Shown: piece by piece, positions 48,984 to 59,905 of the stretch
Layout: every line of letters starts with the position of its first letter
Position numbering within the stretch: position 1 is the stretch's first letter
DNA from: Calendula officinalis
Lineage: Eukaryota > Streptophyta > Magnoliopsida > Asterales > Asteraceae
Direction: 5' to 3'
DNA: 64,000 nucleotides
Assembly: GCA_963853835.1 (NCBI GenBank)
Contig: OY970829.1
Coordinates: forward strand, 5,314,446-5,378,445
Position numbers and translations under genes: made by a program
Notes under the pieces: generated by a model
The model's input: only the letters and a program-made list of their open reading frames with translations
Told to the model about the DNA's origin: nothing
Databases searched by the model: none

Positions 48984-49125
48984 TTCATGTAATTTGTTAT
49001 TTATTTATTATTTCATGACATATCAAAATAAATGCAAATAACACATTTTGTATTTATATGTTTTTGTACTATTATACGGTTTAGGTCTAGGATTCTAACT
49101 TTTTCCTAAATCTCCAAAACCATTA
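47982..49125 (-). other. Internal region 1 of K
   Basis: About 1.14 kb. It contains the protease relic at 48140-48400 and two AT dinucleotide tracts at 48832-48861 and 48892-48979. Nothing else recognised. Confidence 0.8.
48140..48400 (-). pseudogene. Gypsy aspartic protease relic, copy 1
   Basis: On the minus strand 48241-48300 reads MNEFDILIIGMDWLAQY, the C-terminal hallmark (FDxILGMDWL) of Ty3/gypsy proteases. Before it come VFKDCTISLGGTNLMLNLF and GTPSGYQIGINK; after it, shifted by one frame, KKRIKVRTHDGKV. The N-terminal part with the catalytic DTG/DSG was not found. It is what identifies K as Ty3/gypsy-derived. Confidence 0.85.
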
Positions 49126-49137
49126 GCTCTGATACCA
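49126..49137 (-). other. Primer binding site of K, left copy
   Basis: Plus strand GCTCTGATACCA, minus strand TGGTATCAGAGC, three bases from LTR2. Confidence 0.88.
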
Positions 49138-49140
49138 ACT

Positions 49141-51399
49141 TGTGACATCCCTAATTTTACTTATAATACAATAATGATTCAAGTGTTCACTGTTCATTAC
49201 GATTTAATCCGTTCCGTTACACTGTTTCCGTTCAGCCTTTTTTAAATATTTGCTGCTTATAGTATTAAATTAATATATATGTTGGTATTTATTGGATGGT
49301 TGCTAGAATTTTAATTAATTGTTCCCCTGTGAAACTGGTAAACAATCATGACAATTACCTATATATTTATATTAATTGTTCGATTCTTGCTTCCTGCGTC
49401 TCTTTTACCTTCTTTTTAACCTTCTTTTTAACATTTTGCATTTAAATTTTTTGATAAATTATATAATAGATTGTCTAACTCAACCAAGCTTTTTTTTATT
49501 TATTTACATTTTGCATTTAAATTTTTGATAAATTATACTTCGTATAACAAATTGTCTAAATCACCACTAAAAGCATGAGATAAGACACAATTAATAAACT
49601 AGAATTAAGTGCATTGATAGTCATATATACATTTTACGAAAATTGGAAAATTAATATCTAAATCAAATATAACCATAACTCAAAAATAAAAATTATCCAT
49701 CCAAAACATTATAAATACTTAGTTTTGGTAACTTTAAATAATAAGTAGAGCAAGGATAAATATTATAATGTTGCCTTAATTATCAAATAAATTTATATTT
49801 AGAAGTATCTTATATTATACATATAAACACATGTATGTTAATTTATAGTTATAAAATATCAATTGTAAAGTTTGAAAATAAATTATGGTTTCTAAAAAGA
49901 ATAAAAATTTTAACCCCGGGCGAAGCCGGGTATATTAACCCTTGTTTTATACATTTACAAGTGGCATTTTTTTTTTTGTTACTTAAATATAACAGAACAT
50001 AATAATCATATAGCGGAAAATATCATATCATAGGTCCCAGCATAATAAGGTTCATTAAAACATAGTTTTAAAAAAATACGACAAATAACTTAAGGCATGC
50101 AATGCTAATCTTTATTCCCGTTTTATTCATACGTGCATCCAACTCTTGTAATTAACCTGAGACATAAGCATAATAATTAGCTTGAAAGCTAAGTGAGACA
50201 AGGGTTATGAGCAACATTTTAAAACAAGACATCGTAGTACACATATTGTCATTCCTCGGGAGAAGATCATATCATATCTTTGGTTTATATAAACCACATT
50301 CATTCCGGTAATGTTTATACAAACATTCACACATTCATTCCGGTAATGTTCACACAACATTACCACATTCATTCCGGTAAATGTTTATAAAAAAACATTA
50401 CCACATTCATTCATTCTGCACATTGAGATCTCGTGCCATTTCAACCCAATGACGCACATACGATTCTTTAAGTTTATAAAAACAAACACTTGCTCATATT
50501 GACTCATAAAAAGGTTAATATCAACATAAGTTTTTATAATAGCTTTATATCTCAGTGTTCAAAACAAAATTTACCACATCAACTCACCTTAACGTTGGAT
50601 CTTTATTTGAAAACGTTTGATCTTGCTTTACTCTTTTAGAAGGCTTTCAATACTAAAAGCTAACAATCTAATATTTGAAAATGGTGGTGGAAAGTGATGA
50701 GAATTTACTAAAAACTTGCTAGTCTTTATAGGGGAGTTTTCTTGTTTAAAATGGCAAATAATTATTACCTAGGTAATCATTATAGTTAAAACCACACACT
50801 TCATCTTTGTCTTTCCAAGGTCATTTCGACCAATGAAAGGAAGATACTTATAATGATTAAAGAAGATTGCATGCATTAAAATATTTTTACTTAAACCACA
50901 CTCTTCATTTTCATATTCCCAAGATCATCATTATACTTTCGACCAATGAAAGTAAGATACTTATCATGATTAAATGAGATTGCATGCATAGAAATATTTA
51001 TACTTAAACCACACTCTTCATTTTCATATTCCCAAGGTCATCATTATACTTTCGACCAATGAAAGTAAGATACTTATCATGATTAAAGAAAATTGCATGC
51101 AAGGTTCAAGTTCCCATGCAAAAAGGCTCAGTTATCCATGTTTGCCACCCAAATCCACCAATCACATATTTAGATTTTCTTTATTAATTTTTTTGTTTAA
51201 TAATTAAAGATGGACCTTTAATATTTATAAATGTACATATAAGCATACATGTGTTCTTCCACATATTAAATATGTAAATATTTATTTTATGAGTATAATA
51301 TGGATGATAATTGTATATCTTTCATAAGATTTATATTTATTAAATAATATAGTTAGAACTACATATTAGTAATACCTTTGAGAATTTACGGATGTTACA
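49141..51399 (-). repeat. LTR2 of K (with 785-bp insertion)
   Basis: TGTGACATCCCTAATTTTA, then the insertion 49160-49944, then the rest of the LTR as in LTR1 but with three 36-bp units. Without the insertion and its 5-bp repeat it is 1469 bp. Confidence 0.92.
49160..49944. mobile_element. Unclassified 785-bp insertion in LTR2
   Basis: LTR1 gives the empty site (AATTTTATACATTT). The insertion is flanked by TTTTA on both sides (49155-49159, 49945-49949). Its right end has a CCCGGGCGAAGCCGGG hairpin (49916-49930) followed by TATATTAACCCTTG, which resembles a Helitron 3' end, but the left end is not TC and CTTG is not CTRR. Class left open. Confidence 0.75.
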
Positions 51400-52265
51400 A
51401 TTCTCTCCCCCTTAACTGAATTTCGTCCTCGAAATTTTTAATGAAACAAATGAGGGTATCTTTTGCTCATTTCTTCTTCTAGTTCCCTTTTTGTTTCTAG
51501 ACCTTTACGGTAACGCCCTAAAAAACTTATGACATCCCTAAATTTATACATTTAGTTGCATTTATGAGTGAAATCAAGCCAACGTGTGTTCTCTTTTTAT
51601 CTTCTTGAATCCAGATTACTTTACCATCATGCGTTCTAACTTTAATTCTTTTCTTATGGCAAATATTTTTTTGCTTTGTATTGAGCTAACCAATCCATTC
51701 CTATAATTAATATATCAAATTCGTTCATATGCATTGTAAACAAGTTAAGCATCAGGTTAGTGCCTCCTAATGAGATCGTGCAATCCTTGAATACTTTATT
51801 TATACATATTTGGTACCCACTAGGTGTTCCTATCTCTTGAGGTCATAATAGGTGTTTTCAATACATATTTTAAAAGTGGAGGTTCCTATAGCCATTCTAC
51901 CCATGAAAATTTTAGTGCTTAAGGTACTAATATGAAAGATAGTGACACTGATATAGAGCTATGCATTTCCTGCTAATAACCCCTAATAAAAATGATTTTT
52001 ATTTATTTTTTTAACTGTTAGAAAAAAATAATTTCATGAGTTTAAAATTTAGCCACGGTCTTTTCTTTTCTTTAGTGCAACTCTTGGTCAAATGAAAATA
52101 GTAAATAATTATTAATTAATTTCTTTATTTCCATCATTAAGAAATGACATGGATAAAAAAAATCTGTAAGGTTACAAAGAAAAAATAAAGTTTACCTAGA
52201 TGATAAAAAAATCAATTTGATAAAACATATAATTTACATTTTGAAGTGTAAATAAATAAATATAT

Positions 52266-52358
<93 letters not shown>

Positions 52359-52377
52359 GTCACGTAGGTATAAAGAT

Positions 52378-52471
<94 letters not shown>

Positions 52472-52632
52472 TTCATGTAATTTGTTATTTATTTATTTAT
52501 TATTTTATGACATATCAAAATAAATGCAAATAACACATTTTGTATTTATATGTTTTTGTACTATTATACGGTTTAGGTCTAGGATTCTAACTTTTTCCTA
52601 AATCTCCAAAACCATTAGCTCTGATACCAACT
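51400..52632 (-). other. Internal region 2 of K
   Basis: Second copy of the internal region, near-identical to 47963-49140 apart from AT-repeat length (tracts at 52260-52357 and 52384-52467). The PBS complement is at 52618-52629. Confidence 0.85.
51577..51837 (-). pseudogene. Gypsy aspartic protease relic, copy 2
   Basis: Same sequence as 48140-48400 at an offset of 3437 bp, with the same frameshift and stops, so decay preceded the duplication of the unit. Confidence 0.83.
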
Positions 52633-54884
52633 TGTGACATCCCTAATTTTACTTATAATACAATAATGATTCAAGTGTTCACTGTTCATTACGTTTTAAT
52701 CCGTTCCGTTACACTGTTTCCGTTCAGCCTTTTTTAAATATTTGCTACGTATAGTATTAAATTAATATATATGTTGGTATTTATTGGATGGTTGCTAGAA
52801 TTTTAATTAATTGTTCCCCTGTGCAACTGGTAAACAATCATGACAATTACCTATATATTTATATTGATTGTTCGATTCTTGCTTCCTGCGTCTCTTTTAC
52901 CTTCTTTTTAACCTTCTTTTTAACATTTTGCATTTAAATTTTTTGATAAATTATATAATAGATTGTCTAACTCAACCAAGCTTTTTTTTATTTATTTACA
53001 TTTTGCATTTAAATTTTTGATAAATTATACTTCGTATAACAAATTGTCTAAATCACCACTAAAAGCATGAGATAAGACACAATTAATAAACTAGAATTAA
53101 GTGCATTGATAGTCATATATACATTTTACGAAAATTTGAAAATTAATATCTAAATCAAATATAACCATAACTCAAAAACAAAAATTATCCATCCAAAACA
53201 TTATAAATACTTAGTTTTGGTAACTTTAAATAATAAGTAGAGCAAGGATAAATATTATAATGTTGCCTTAATTATCAAATAAATTTATATTTAGAAGTAT
53301 CTTATATTATACATATAAACACATGTATGTTAATTTATAGTTATAAAATATCAATTGTAAAGTTTGAAAATAAATTATGGTTTCTAAAAAGAATAAAAAT
53401 TTTAACCCCGGGCGAAGCCGGGTATATTAACCCTTGTTTTATACATTTACAAGTGGCATTTTTTTTTGTTACTTAAATATAACAGAACATAATAATCATA
53501 TAGCGGAAAATATCATATCATAGGTCCCAGCATAATAAGGTTCATTAATACATAGTTTTAAAGAAAATACGACAAATAACTTAAGGCATGCAATGCTAAT
53601 CTTTATTCCCGTTTTATTCATACGTGCATCCAACTCTTGTAATTAACCTGAGACATAAGCATAATAATTAGCTTGAAAGCTAAGTGAGACAGGGGTTATG
53701 AGCAACATTTTAAAACAAGGCATCGTAGTACACATATTGTCATTCCTCGGGAGAAGATCATATCATATCTTTGGTTTATATAAACCACATTCATTCCGGT
53801 AATGTTTATACAAACATTCACACATTCATTCCGGTAATGTTCACACAACATTACCACATTCATTCCGGTAAATGTTTATAAAAAAACATTACCACATTCA
53901 TTCATTCTGCATATTGAGATCTCATGCCATTTCAACGCAATGACGCACATACGATGCTTTAAGTTTATAAAAACAAACACTTGCTCATATAGACTCATAA
54001 AAAGGTTAATATCAACATAAGTTTTTATAATAGCTTTTTATCTCAGTTTTCAAAACAAAATTTACCACATGAACTCACCTTGGTCTTTATTTGAAAACGT
54101 TTGATCTTGCTTTACTCTTTTAGAACACTTTCAATACTCAAAGCTAACAATCTAATATTTGAAAATGGTGGTGGAAAGTGATGAGAATTTACTAAAAACT
54201 TGCTAGTATTTATAGGAGAGTTTTCTTGTTTAAAATGGCAAATAATTATTACCTAGGTAATCATTATAGTTAAAACCACACACTTCATCTTTGTCTTTCC
54301 AAGGTCATTTCGACCAATGAAAGGAAGATACTTATAATGATTAAAGAAGATTGCATGCATGAAAATATTTTTACTTAAACCACACTCTTCATGTTCATAT
54401 TCCCAAGATCATCATTATACTTTCGACCAATGAAAGTAAGATACTTATCATGATTAAAGGAGATTGCATGCATAGAAATATTTATACTTAAACCACACTC
54501 TTCATTTTCATATTCCCTAAGGTCATCATTATACTTTCGACCAATGAAAGTAAGATACTTATCATGATTAAAGAAGATTGCATGCAAGGTTCAAGTTCCC
54601 ATGCAAAAAGGCTCAATTATCCATGTTTGCCACCCAAATCCACCAATCACATATTTATATTTTCTTTATTAATTTCTTTGTTTAATAATTAAAGATGGAC
54701 CTTTAATATTTATAAATGTACATATAAGAATACATGTGTTCTTCCACATATTAAATATGTAAATATTTATTTTATGAGTATAATATGGATGATAATTGTA
54801 TATCTTTCGTAAGATTTATATTTATTAAATAATATAGTTAGAACTACATATTAGTAATACCTTTGAGAATTTACGGATGTTACA
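52633..54884 (-). repeat. LTR3 of K (with 785-bp insertion), 5' LTR
   Basis: Same arrangement as LTR2; ends ACGGATGTTACA before the TSD AAAAG. Three 36-bp units. Without the insertion and its 5-bp repeat it is 1462 bp. Confidence 0.92.
52652..53436. mobile_element. Unclassified 785-bp insertion in LTR3
   Basis: Same length and same target point as 49160-49944, with only scattered base differences. Confidence 0.75.
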
Positions 54885-55446
54885 AAAAGTATATTTTGAT
54901 AAGAAAACTAACAAACCAATTTCTCAATACGACAAACGATATTTCATTAAAATTGATGCTCAATGTGGTCCTCCAAACAATGTTTTTCATAGATCTGGCC
55001 AAATCATTAAAATCGTGTAATACTTGCTTTCCACGTCCATGTAAGACATTTGTTTCTAGTTCACACTCATCTACTCTTAAACGACCGAACCCACCAATCT
55101 CCGTTAAATCTTCATTTGTTCTTCGTCTTGTCTATCGAGAAGTTTCCACACCTAAATCGTCTAATTCAGGCGCCCCATCTCCTTCTCACAAAAGGAATCG
55201 CAAACAATCCACATTTGTTAAATACAAATGGATTAAAAATGAACAATCAAAATGGATTCTATAATCTCCTGTGAAATCTTTTCACTGGGTTCTTAAACAT
55301 TCAACAACAGAACTGCCTCCTTGCAGTTCTCCAAATCTCTGAATTAATCACACCATCACCACTACATAAAACATATATTACTAATCGTATGGGACCCATA
55401 CCTCATTGGGTACCTCAAACATTTTAATTGTTTTATGTAGAACACT
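54885..55446 (+). pseudogene. Region between gag and protease of R, 3' of K
   Basis: The first codons (YFDKKTNKPISQYDKRYF) continue the frame that K interrupts at 46457. About 40 codons later the frame shifts, and the part to 55264 is basic and Ser/Pro-rich (SSNSGAPSPSHKRNRKQS), ending KYKWIKNEQSKWIL. A TAG lies just before the protease start. Confidence 0.75.
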
Positions 55447-56691
55447 TGGTATCTTGATTCCGGATGTTCAAGACATATGACCGGAAACAAAGAGTTATTA
55501 ACAAATTTCAGAGAAAAATATTTGGGAACTATCCGGTTTGGGAATGACCATTTAACTGCCATTATGGGTATTGGAGATATCATTCGTCACCATTTGATCA
55601 TTCAAAATGTGGCATACGTTGAAGATCTTGCTCACAATCGTTTTAGTATTGGTCAATTCTGTGATAAAACCTTGGAAGTTAATTTTCAAACAAAGAAGTG
55701 TGTTGTTCGAACCTATGCGGGAAAAGAACTTCTTACTGGCTCCCGTGAGACAAATCTGTTTACTATCAATTTAAATGATGTAGTTCCACTGAAGGAAGTA
55801 TGTCTAGTTTCTCAAGCAACGTCTAATGAGTCTTGGCTATGGCACCGCCATCTTTCACATCTTAACTTCAAAACTATTAACAAATTGGTTAAGGGTGGTC
55901 ATGTTTCTGGTCTTCCAGATGTCGCATTTGACAAAGATCATCTCTGCTCGTCTTGTGAACTGGGTAAAATGACTAAAAAGTCTCATAAGTCCAAACCAGT
56001 TCCCAGTACTTCCAAACCACTTGAACTGCTTCACATGGACTTATGTGGTCCGATGAGTGTCCAATCTTTAGCAGGTAAACGTTATGTATTGGTCATTATT
56101 GATGATTATTCTCGCTACACATGGGTTCATTTCTTACGTACCAAAGATGAAGCTGTTGATATCATTATTGCCTTCATCAAGAAAACACACACAAATTTGG
56201 ATTTAAAAGTCAAAACCATTCGTACTGACAATGGTACCGAATTTAAGAATCGAACTCTGGATTCTTTCCTTGAATCCGTTGGTAAAACTCATCAATTTTC
56301 CGCTGCCCGCACTCCACAACAAAATCGAGTTGTCGAACGAAGAAATCGTACCTTAGTTGAAGCTGCTCGTAGCATGCTTTCATTTTCAAAACTCTCATTA
56401 TCCCTTTGGGCTGAAGCCATCAGTACGACATGCTTTACTCAAAATCGATCAATCATCAACAAAACCTACAACAAAACTCCATATGAAGTGATCAATAAAC
56501 GCATTCCAAATTTTAAATTTTTTCATATCTTTGGGAGTCGTTGCTTCATTCTGAATGATAAGGAGAAATTGAATAAATTTGAAGCTAAAGCTGATGAAGG
56601 AGTTTTTGTGGGATACTCACGTGAATCCGCATCGTTCAGAGTATACAATCGATCAAATAGGATGATCAGAGAGTGTCAATGTTACTTTTGA
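55447..56691 (+). pseudogene. Protease and integrase of element R
   Basis: Reading starts WYLDSGCSRHMTG, the copia protease active site (DSG at 55456-55464). The in-frame ATG at 55477 is internal. GAG-pre-integrase and zinc-binding region: SWLWHRHLSHLNFKTINKL and CSSCELGKMTKK. Integrase core: Asp in LLHMDLCGPM, Asp in IRTDNGTEF, Glu in VERRNRTLVE, then FGSRCFILNDKEKLNKFE and VFVGYSRES. The D-D-E triad and the HHCC residues are all intact, the best preserved coding part in the window. A frameshift near 56665 ends the frame. The protease cuts the polyprotein and the integrase inserts cDNA. Confidence 0.92.
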
Positions 56692-57010
56692 TGAAACTTT
56701 TCCAATTGACTCACTCACTTCAGAATTCGATTCTCCTTTACCCTCGTCATCTCCTTCAACATCTGAAAATGATTATGATATCTTGTTTGAACATTTTTAT
56801 TATGAATATCATAACATTCGACATAAATTACTTAAGGAGGTTGGTGTTCCCTTTCCTTCAGTAGCTGAGGTTCAATCCATCACTGTACCTGAAATGCAAA
56901 GTTCAAGTTCTACTGATCTAGTCTTCGGTATGGGGGAACTCCCATAAAGTTATGAAATTTATCATGAGAACCTTCCCATAGTGATTCCTTTTCCTGCCAT
57001 TCCCGTCTAT
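56692..57010 (+). pseudogene. Integrase-to-RT spacer of R, truncated
   Basis: In another frame than the integrase it reads VNVTFDETFP and later VGVPFPSVAEVQ, typical of the low-complexity spacer before RT. It then stops matching any copia pattern; the expected RT start is missing. Confidence 0.65.
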
Positions 57011-57401
57011 CTCATTTTTAGAAGTGTCATACCAAGCCCGACACATCGTCAGTTCCTCCTTTTTCCGACCAAGCGAGTGGGCCATCTAGATCTTCCACAA
57101 CTTTTTTGACTTTCCCCTTCCCTTTATCTTTTCGTTTGCTGCCTCCCGCTTGTGTTTGTTGTGGTTGTTGGGTTTGGGTTTGGGTTTAAAAGGGCATTTG
57201 CGAAAAACGGCATTTTGTTCGAAAAATTGTGGAGGTGGGGATGAAAATTAAGGTAAATTTTTTGAAAAAAAATTGTGGGGGTGGGGTTGAACCTCCGGTA
57301 TTGATGATGTTGAAATATTGCTCGTATGGACTAAATCCAAGGGGTATGTTTTGATTTGAAGATTGATTGGGTGTTTGTGGAGGGGTGTTGTTTTGATCCA
57401 T
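57010..57401 (-). pseudogene. Fragment of PIF/Harbinger-associated SANT protein gene
   Basis: Start codon complement at 57399-57401. N-terminal part is Asn/Pro/Gln-rich (MDQNNTPPQTPNQSSNQN) and has FSPYEQYFN. After a Lys-rich stretch, near 57010-57080, the frame reads GPLAWSEK and, after a one-base shift, EELTMCRAWYDTSKNE. This is the start of the SANT/trihelix domain (the W...EE..LCRAW signature) of the ORF1 protein of PIF/Harbinger transposons. The rest of the domain is lost at the junction with element R. Assigned on motif style, not on a database match. Confidence 0.65.
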
Positions 57402-58263
57402 TAAAAAGTAATTTGAAAGTAGTGCGTGATTTGTGTGTTTTATTGTGAAAGTTGTATAGATATATATAGGTAAAAGATAAAAGGGAAAAAAGTTTTTTTT
57501 TAAATATTTGTAACGGCATTATAGTGGTTGGTCAACGGCTATTTTCAATCAAAAGCAAGCCTCCACGCCCGTTCCCCTCCCTGCTCGTGCCCACTCTTCA
57601 ACCACGCCGGCCCCCCACGCTGTTGTGGGGGGCGGTGTTTCTCCCCCTTGCACGCCATGGCGTTTAGCCACCTCATCACCACGGGTCATGCCCTTACCCA
57701 TACCAATTAGTCTTAGTAAATCAACCCGTGAAACAATTGAAAAAGGCCCAATAAATGATTTCTCTTCACGCTGGTGGGCCAGGCTACCATTTGTAAAAAT
57801 CGGAATCCAACAACCCCTCCTTTTTGTTCATGGCAATTCCCAATTCAAATGAATCAACGGATATTTAATTCGTACATCATTTTTTATGGAAAAAACCATG
57901 TTTTTAATATATAAGTAATATAAAAAGAATGAATAAATAATTTTTCGAGAATCGGTTGGAAACTTGTTACCACACAATTTCTTACCCTCATTTCTCTAAA
58001 ATATTATGTTATGTACTAGCATAATGCTCCTATATTCGAATTTGAGACATTTACAAGCTAGAGCCCCCAATATCAATGAAAATGTCATCCATGATATATC
58101 TTAATTCCAAGGATTTTAGTGAATCATGGAAGTAATTGGTTTTTATTACCAACATCGCCGCCGTGAGCGTGAGACATGGTTTTTTATTAATCTCACATGT
58201 TGCTTAAGTATTTTCTAGAAGAACTTACCGTGTAGCATATCATATGTTGCTTAAGTATTTTCT
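57402..58263. other. Intergenic DNA, upstream flank of the SANT fragment
   Basis: It contains GTAACGGCATTATAG and CAACGGCT (57510-57540), likely part of the PIF/Harbinger flank. A strong hairpin CCCCCCAC-GCTGTT-GTGGGGGG lies at about 57610-57631. A 24-bp duplicated phrase containing TTGCTTAAGTATTTTCTAG occurs near 58180 and 58240. No gene. Confidence 0.55.
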
Positions 58264-58800
58264 AGGGGTGTAAATGAGCCGAGCCGATCCCGAGCTCGAC
58301 TAGATTCGAGCTCCGCTCGTTTAAGTTTTAAGGAGCTCGAGCTCGAGCTCGGCTCGTTTCGAGCCTTATACGTAAAGCTCGGGCTCGGCTCGTTTAGGTT
58401 TTCGCAGGTTCGGGCTCGGCTCGATTAGGCTCATTTAAGCTCCCATAATACACAAAATATATAAACTTTTTTATTTAATTATAATATTTAATATATTATG
58501 TAAGCACTTCATTTTTATATTATGTTATATACACATATATGTATAGTATACATACACACATAAGTATAAAAATATATAATATATAATTATATTTTTGTAA
58601 TAATTAATATATATGTGCTCGTTTAGGCTCGCGAGCCTAATCAATTTTAGTGGATCAAGCTCGGGCTCGGGCTCGTTTAATAAACGAGCTCTTAGTTAAG
58701 CTCGAACTCGGCTCATACTCGTTTAAGCTCGGCTCGTTTCGAGCTTTTAACGAGCCGATCCCGAGTAGCTCACGAACGGCTCGGCTCGTTTTCACCCCTA
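58264..58800. repeat. TAGGGGTG-ended repeat rich in GAGCTCG/GGCTCG
   Basis: Ends TAGGGGTGTAAATGAGCCGA and the complement TAGGGGTGAAAACGAGCCGA, inverted over about 20 bp with few mismatches. The body consists of AGCTCGGCTCG words on both strands around an AT-rich centre. No clean target duplication found. Sister structures at 36965-37254 and perhaps 41850-41999. Confidence 0.75.
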
Positions 58801-59335
58801 AGCATATGGTAGCCTGTGTAATATCTCAATAATTTCCAAATAATGTTAAATGATTATTTTATACTTTTTTTAATTGTAGGTTGTACCCAAAGAGAAAAGG
58901 TTTAATCGAGGATATCTATCAATTTTTTTCATAGATCCGTCGTTGTTGATCAAGATTCGATGTGATTAAACATACACAGCAAAAACGCAATTAAGATAGT
59001 TTGAGCCTAGTTATCTATTTTCATAAGTTCACATCATTCTCCAAAAGTAGATGAGAGGAAAAATCATATCGAGTCTTGACTACATGCACCTCTCACGTAT
59101 GTCACACTATAATGATAATTTATAATATCTTCATAGAGTTGTGTTCTACGTAGTCCAAAGGTTTTGTATAGTTCCAAGGGACAAATCCTAGTCATTGGAT
59201 CAAAATGACCAATATCAAATCCCCTAGACACTCCCACCTTCGACCACCGCCGTCCGCCACCGGCCAGAGGTGGCCAGTGGCGGCCGAGGGTGACTGACAG
59301 TGGTGGTGGGGATGGTGGTGGTATTGATGTATTGA
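58801..59335. other. Intergenic DNA
   Basis: No gene. A stretch near 59130-59210 (AAGGGACAAATCCTAGTCATTGGATC) recalls the words at 62700 and 63950 and may be a dispersed MITE family. The part 59220-59330 is CCACCGCCG-rich. The quoted phrase is cited only as AGGGACAAATCCTAGTCA. Confidence 0.45.
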
Positions 59336-59905
59336 AACACATGTGATTTACTAAAAATATGAGTATTTAAAAACATGGGATCATACGAACTACGAATCAC
59401 ATGTGTCTCAAAACACATGTGATTCACTAAAACAGGGGTTCTAAAATACAGACGAGTACATTACTTCGAATCAAAATGTGTTTCAAGTAACGAAACACAT
59501 GTGATTCACTAGAACAGGAGTTTCTAAAAACATGGGAGCATACGAACTACGAATCACATGTGTTTCAAGTCACGAAACACATGTGATTCACTAAAAACAA
59601 AGGTTCCAAAATTCGGACGAGCATATTACTTCGAATCATATGTGTTTCAAGTCACGAAACACATGTGATTCACTAAAAATAGGAGTTTCTAAATACAGGG
59701 GAGCATACGAACTACGAATCACATGTGTTTCAAAAGGTGAACCACATGTGATTCACTAAAAATAGGGGTTCGAAAATACAGACCAGCATACTTCGAATCA
59801 CATGTGTTTCAAGTCACGACCACCACCGCCGGTCATCACCACCGACCACCGCCGTCACCGGCCGCCGGCGATGGTGGGGTACTGATGTATTGAATCACAT
59901 GTGTT
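59336..59905. repeat. Tandem array of CACATGTG palindromes
   Basis: Eleven perfect CACATGTG 8-mers at 59338, 59398, 59414, 59496, 59555, 59578, 59660, 59720, 59743, 59799 and 59896, in units of about 80 bp. Most lie in back-to-back pairs AATCACATGTGTTTC...GAAACACATGTGATT, so long hairpins can form. Two alternating unit types (ending CATACGAACTACGAATC and CATATTACTTCGAATC) make a higher-order period of about 160 bp. Flanks are CCACCGCCG-rich. Confidence 0.88.

Larger units (their letters stand above)
46458..54884 (-). mobile_element. Element K: Ty3/gypsy derivative with three LTRs
   Basis: Structure LTR1-internal1-LTR2-internal2-LTR3, flanked by the perfect TSD AAAAG (46453-46457, 54885-54889). 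Minus-strand orientation follows from the PBS complements beside LTR2 and LTR3 and the PPT complement beside LTR1. LTRs start TGTAACATCCG and end GGGATGTCACA on the minus strand. The internal parts are only about 1.2 kb and hold a degraded aspartic protease with no gag, RT or integrase, so K was non-autonomous before it tandemised. LTR2 and LTR3 share a 785-bp insertion that LTR1 lacks. Confidence 0.9.
42124..57010 (+). mobile_element. Element R: Ty1/copia retrotransposon, 3' truncated, split by K
   Basis: Order: 5' LTR (42124-42367), PBS (42370-42381), leader with tandem repeats, gag plus coiled-coil extension (43547-46457 and 54885-55264), protease (from 55447), integrase (to about 56691), then part of the spacer before RT. 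RT, RNase H, PPT and the 3' LTR are absent, and near 57010 the sequence changes to a minus-strand SANT-gene fragment. Gag and pol carry stops and frameshifts. The right boundary is uncertain by about 30 bp. Confidence 0.88.

Noticed and set aside
49900..49950. Helitron 3' end in the LTR2/LTR3 insertion
   Set aside because: Hairpin is present but the end is CTTG, the start is not TC, and the flanks show a 5-bp repeat; kept as unclassified.
54375..54587. Minus-strand 70-codon frame with two near-identical halves
   Set aside because: It is an artefact of the three-fold repeat block within LTR3 of K, not a protein.
57528..57852. Two GC-rich open frames near the strong hairpin
   Set aside because: Frames arise from C-rich low-complexity DNA; no domain, no promoter or splice support.
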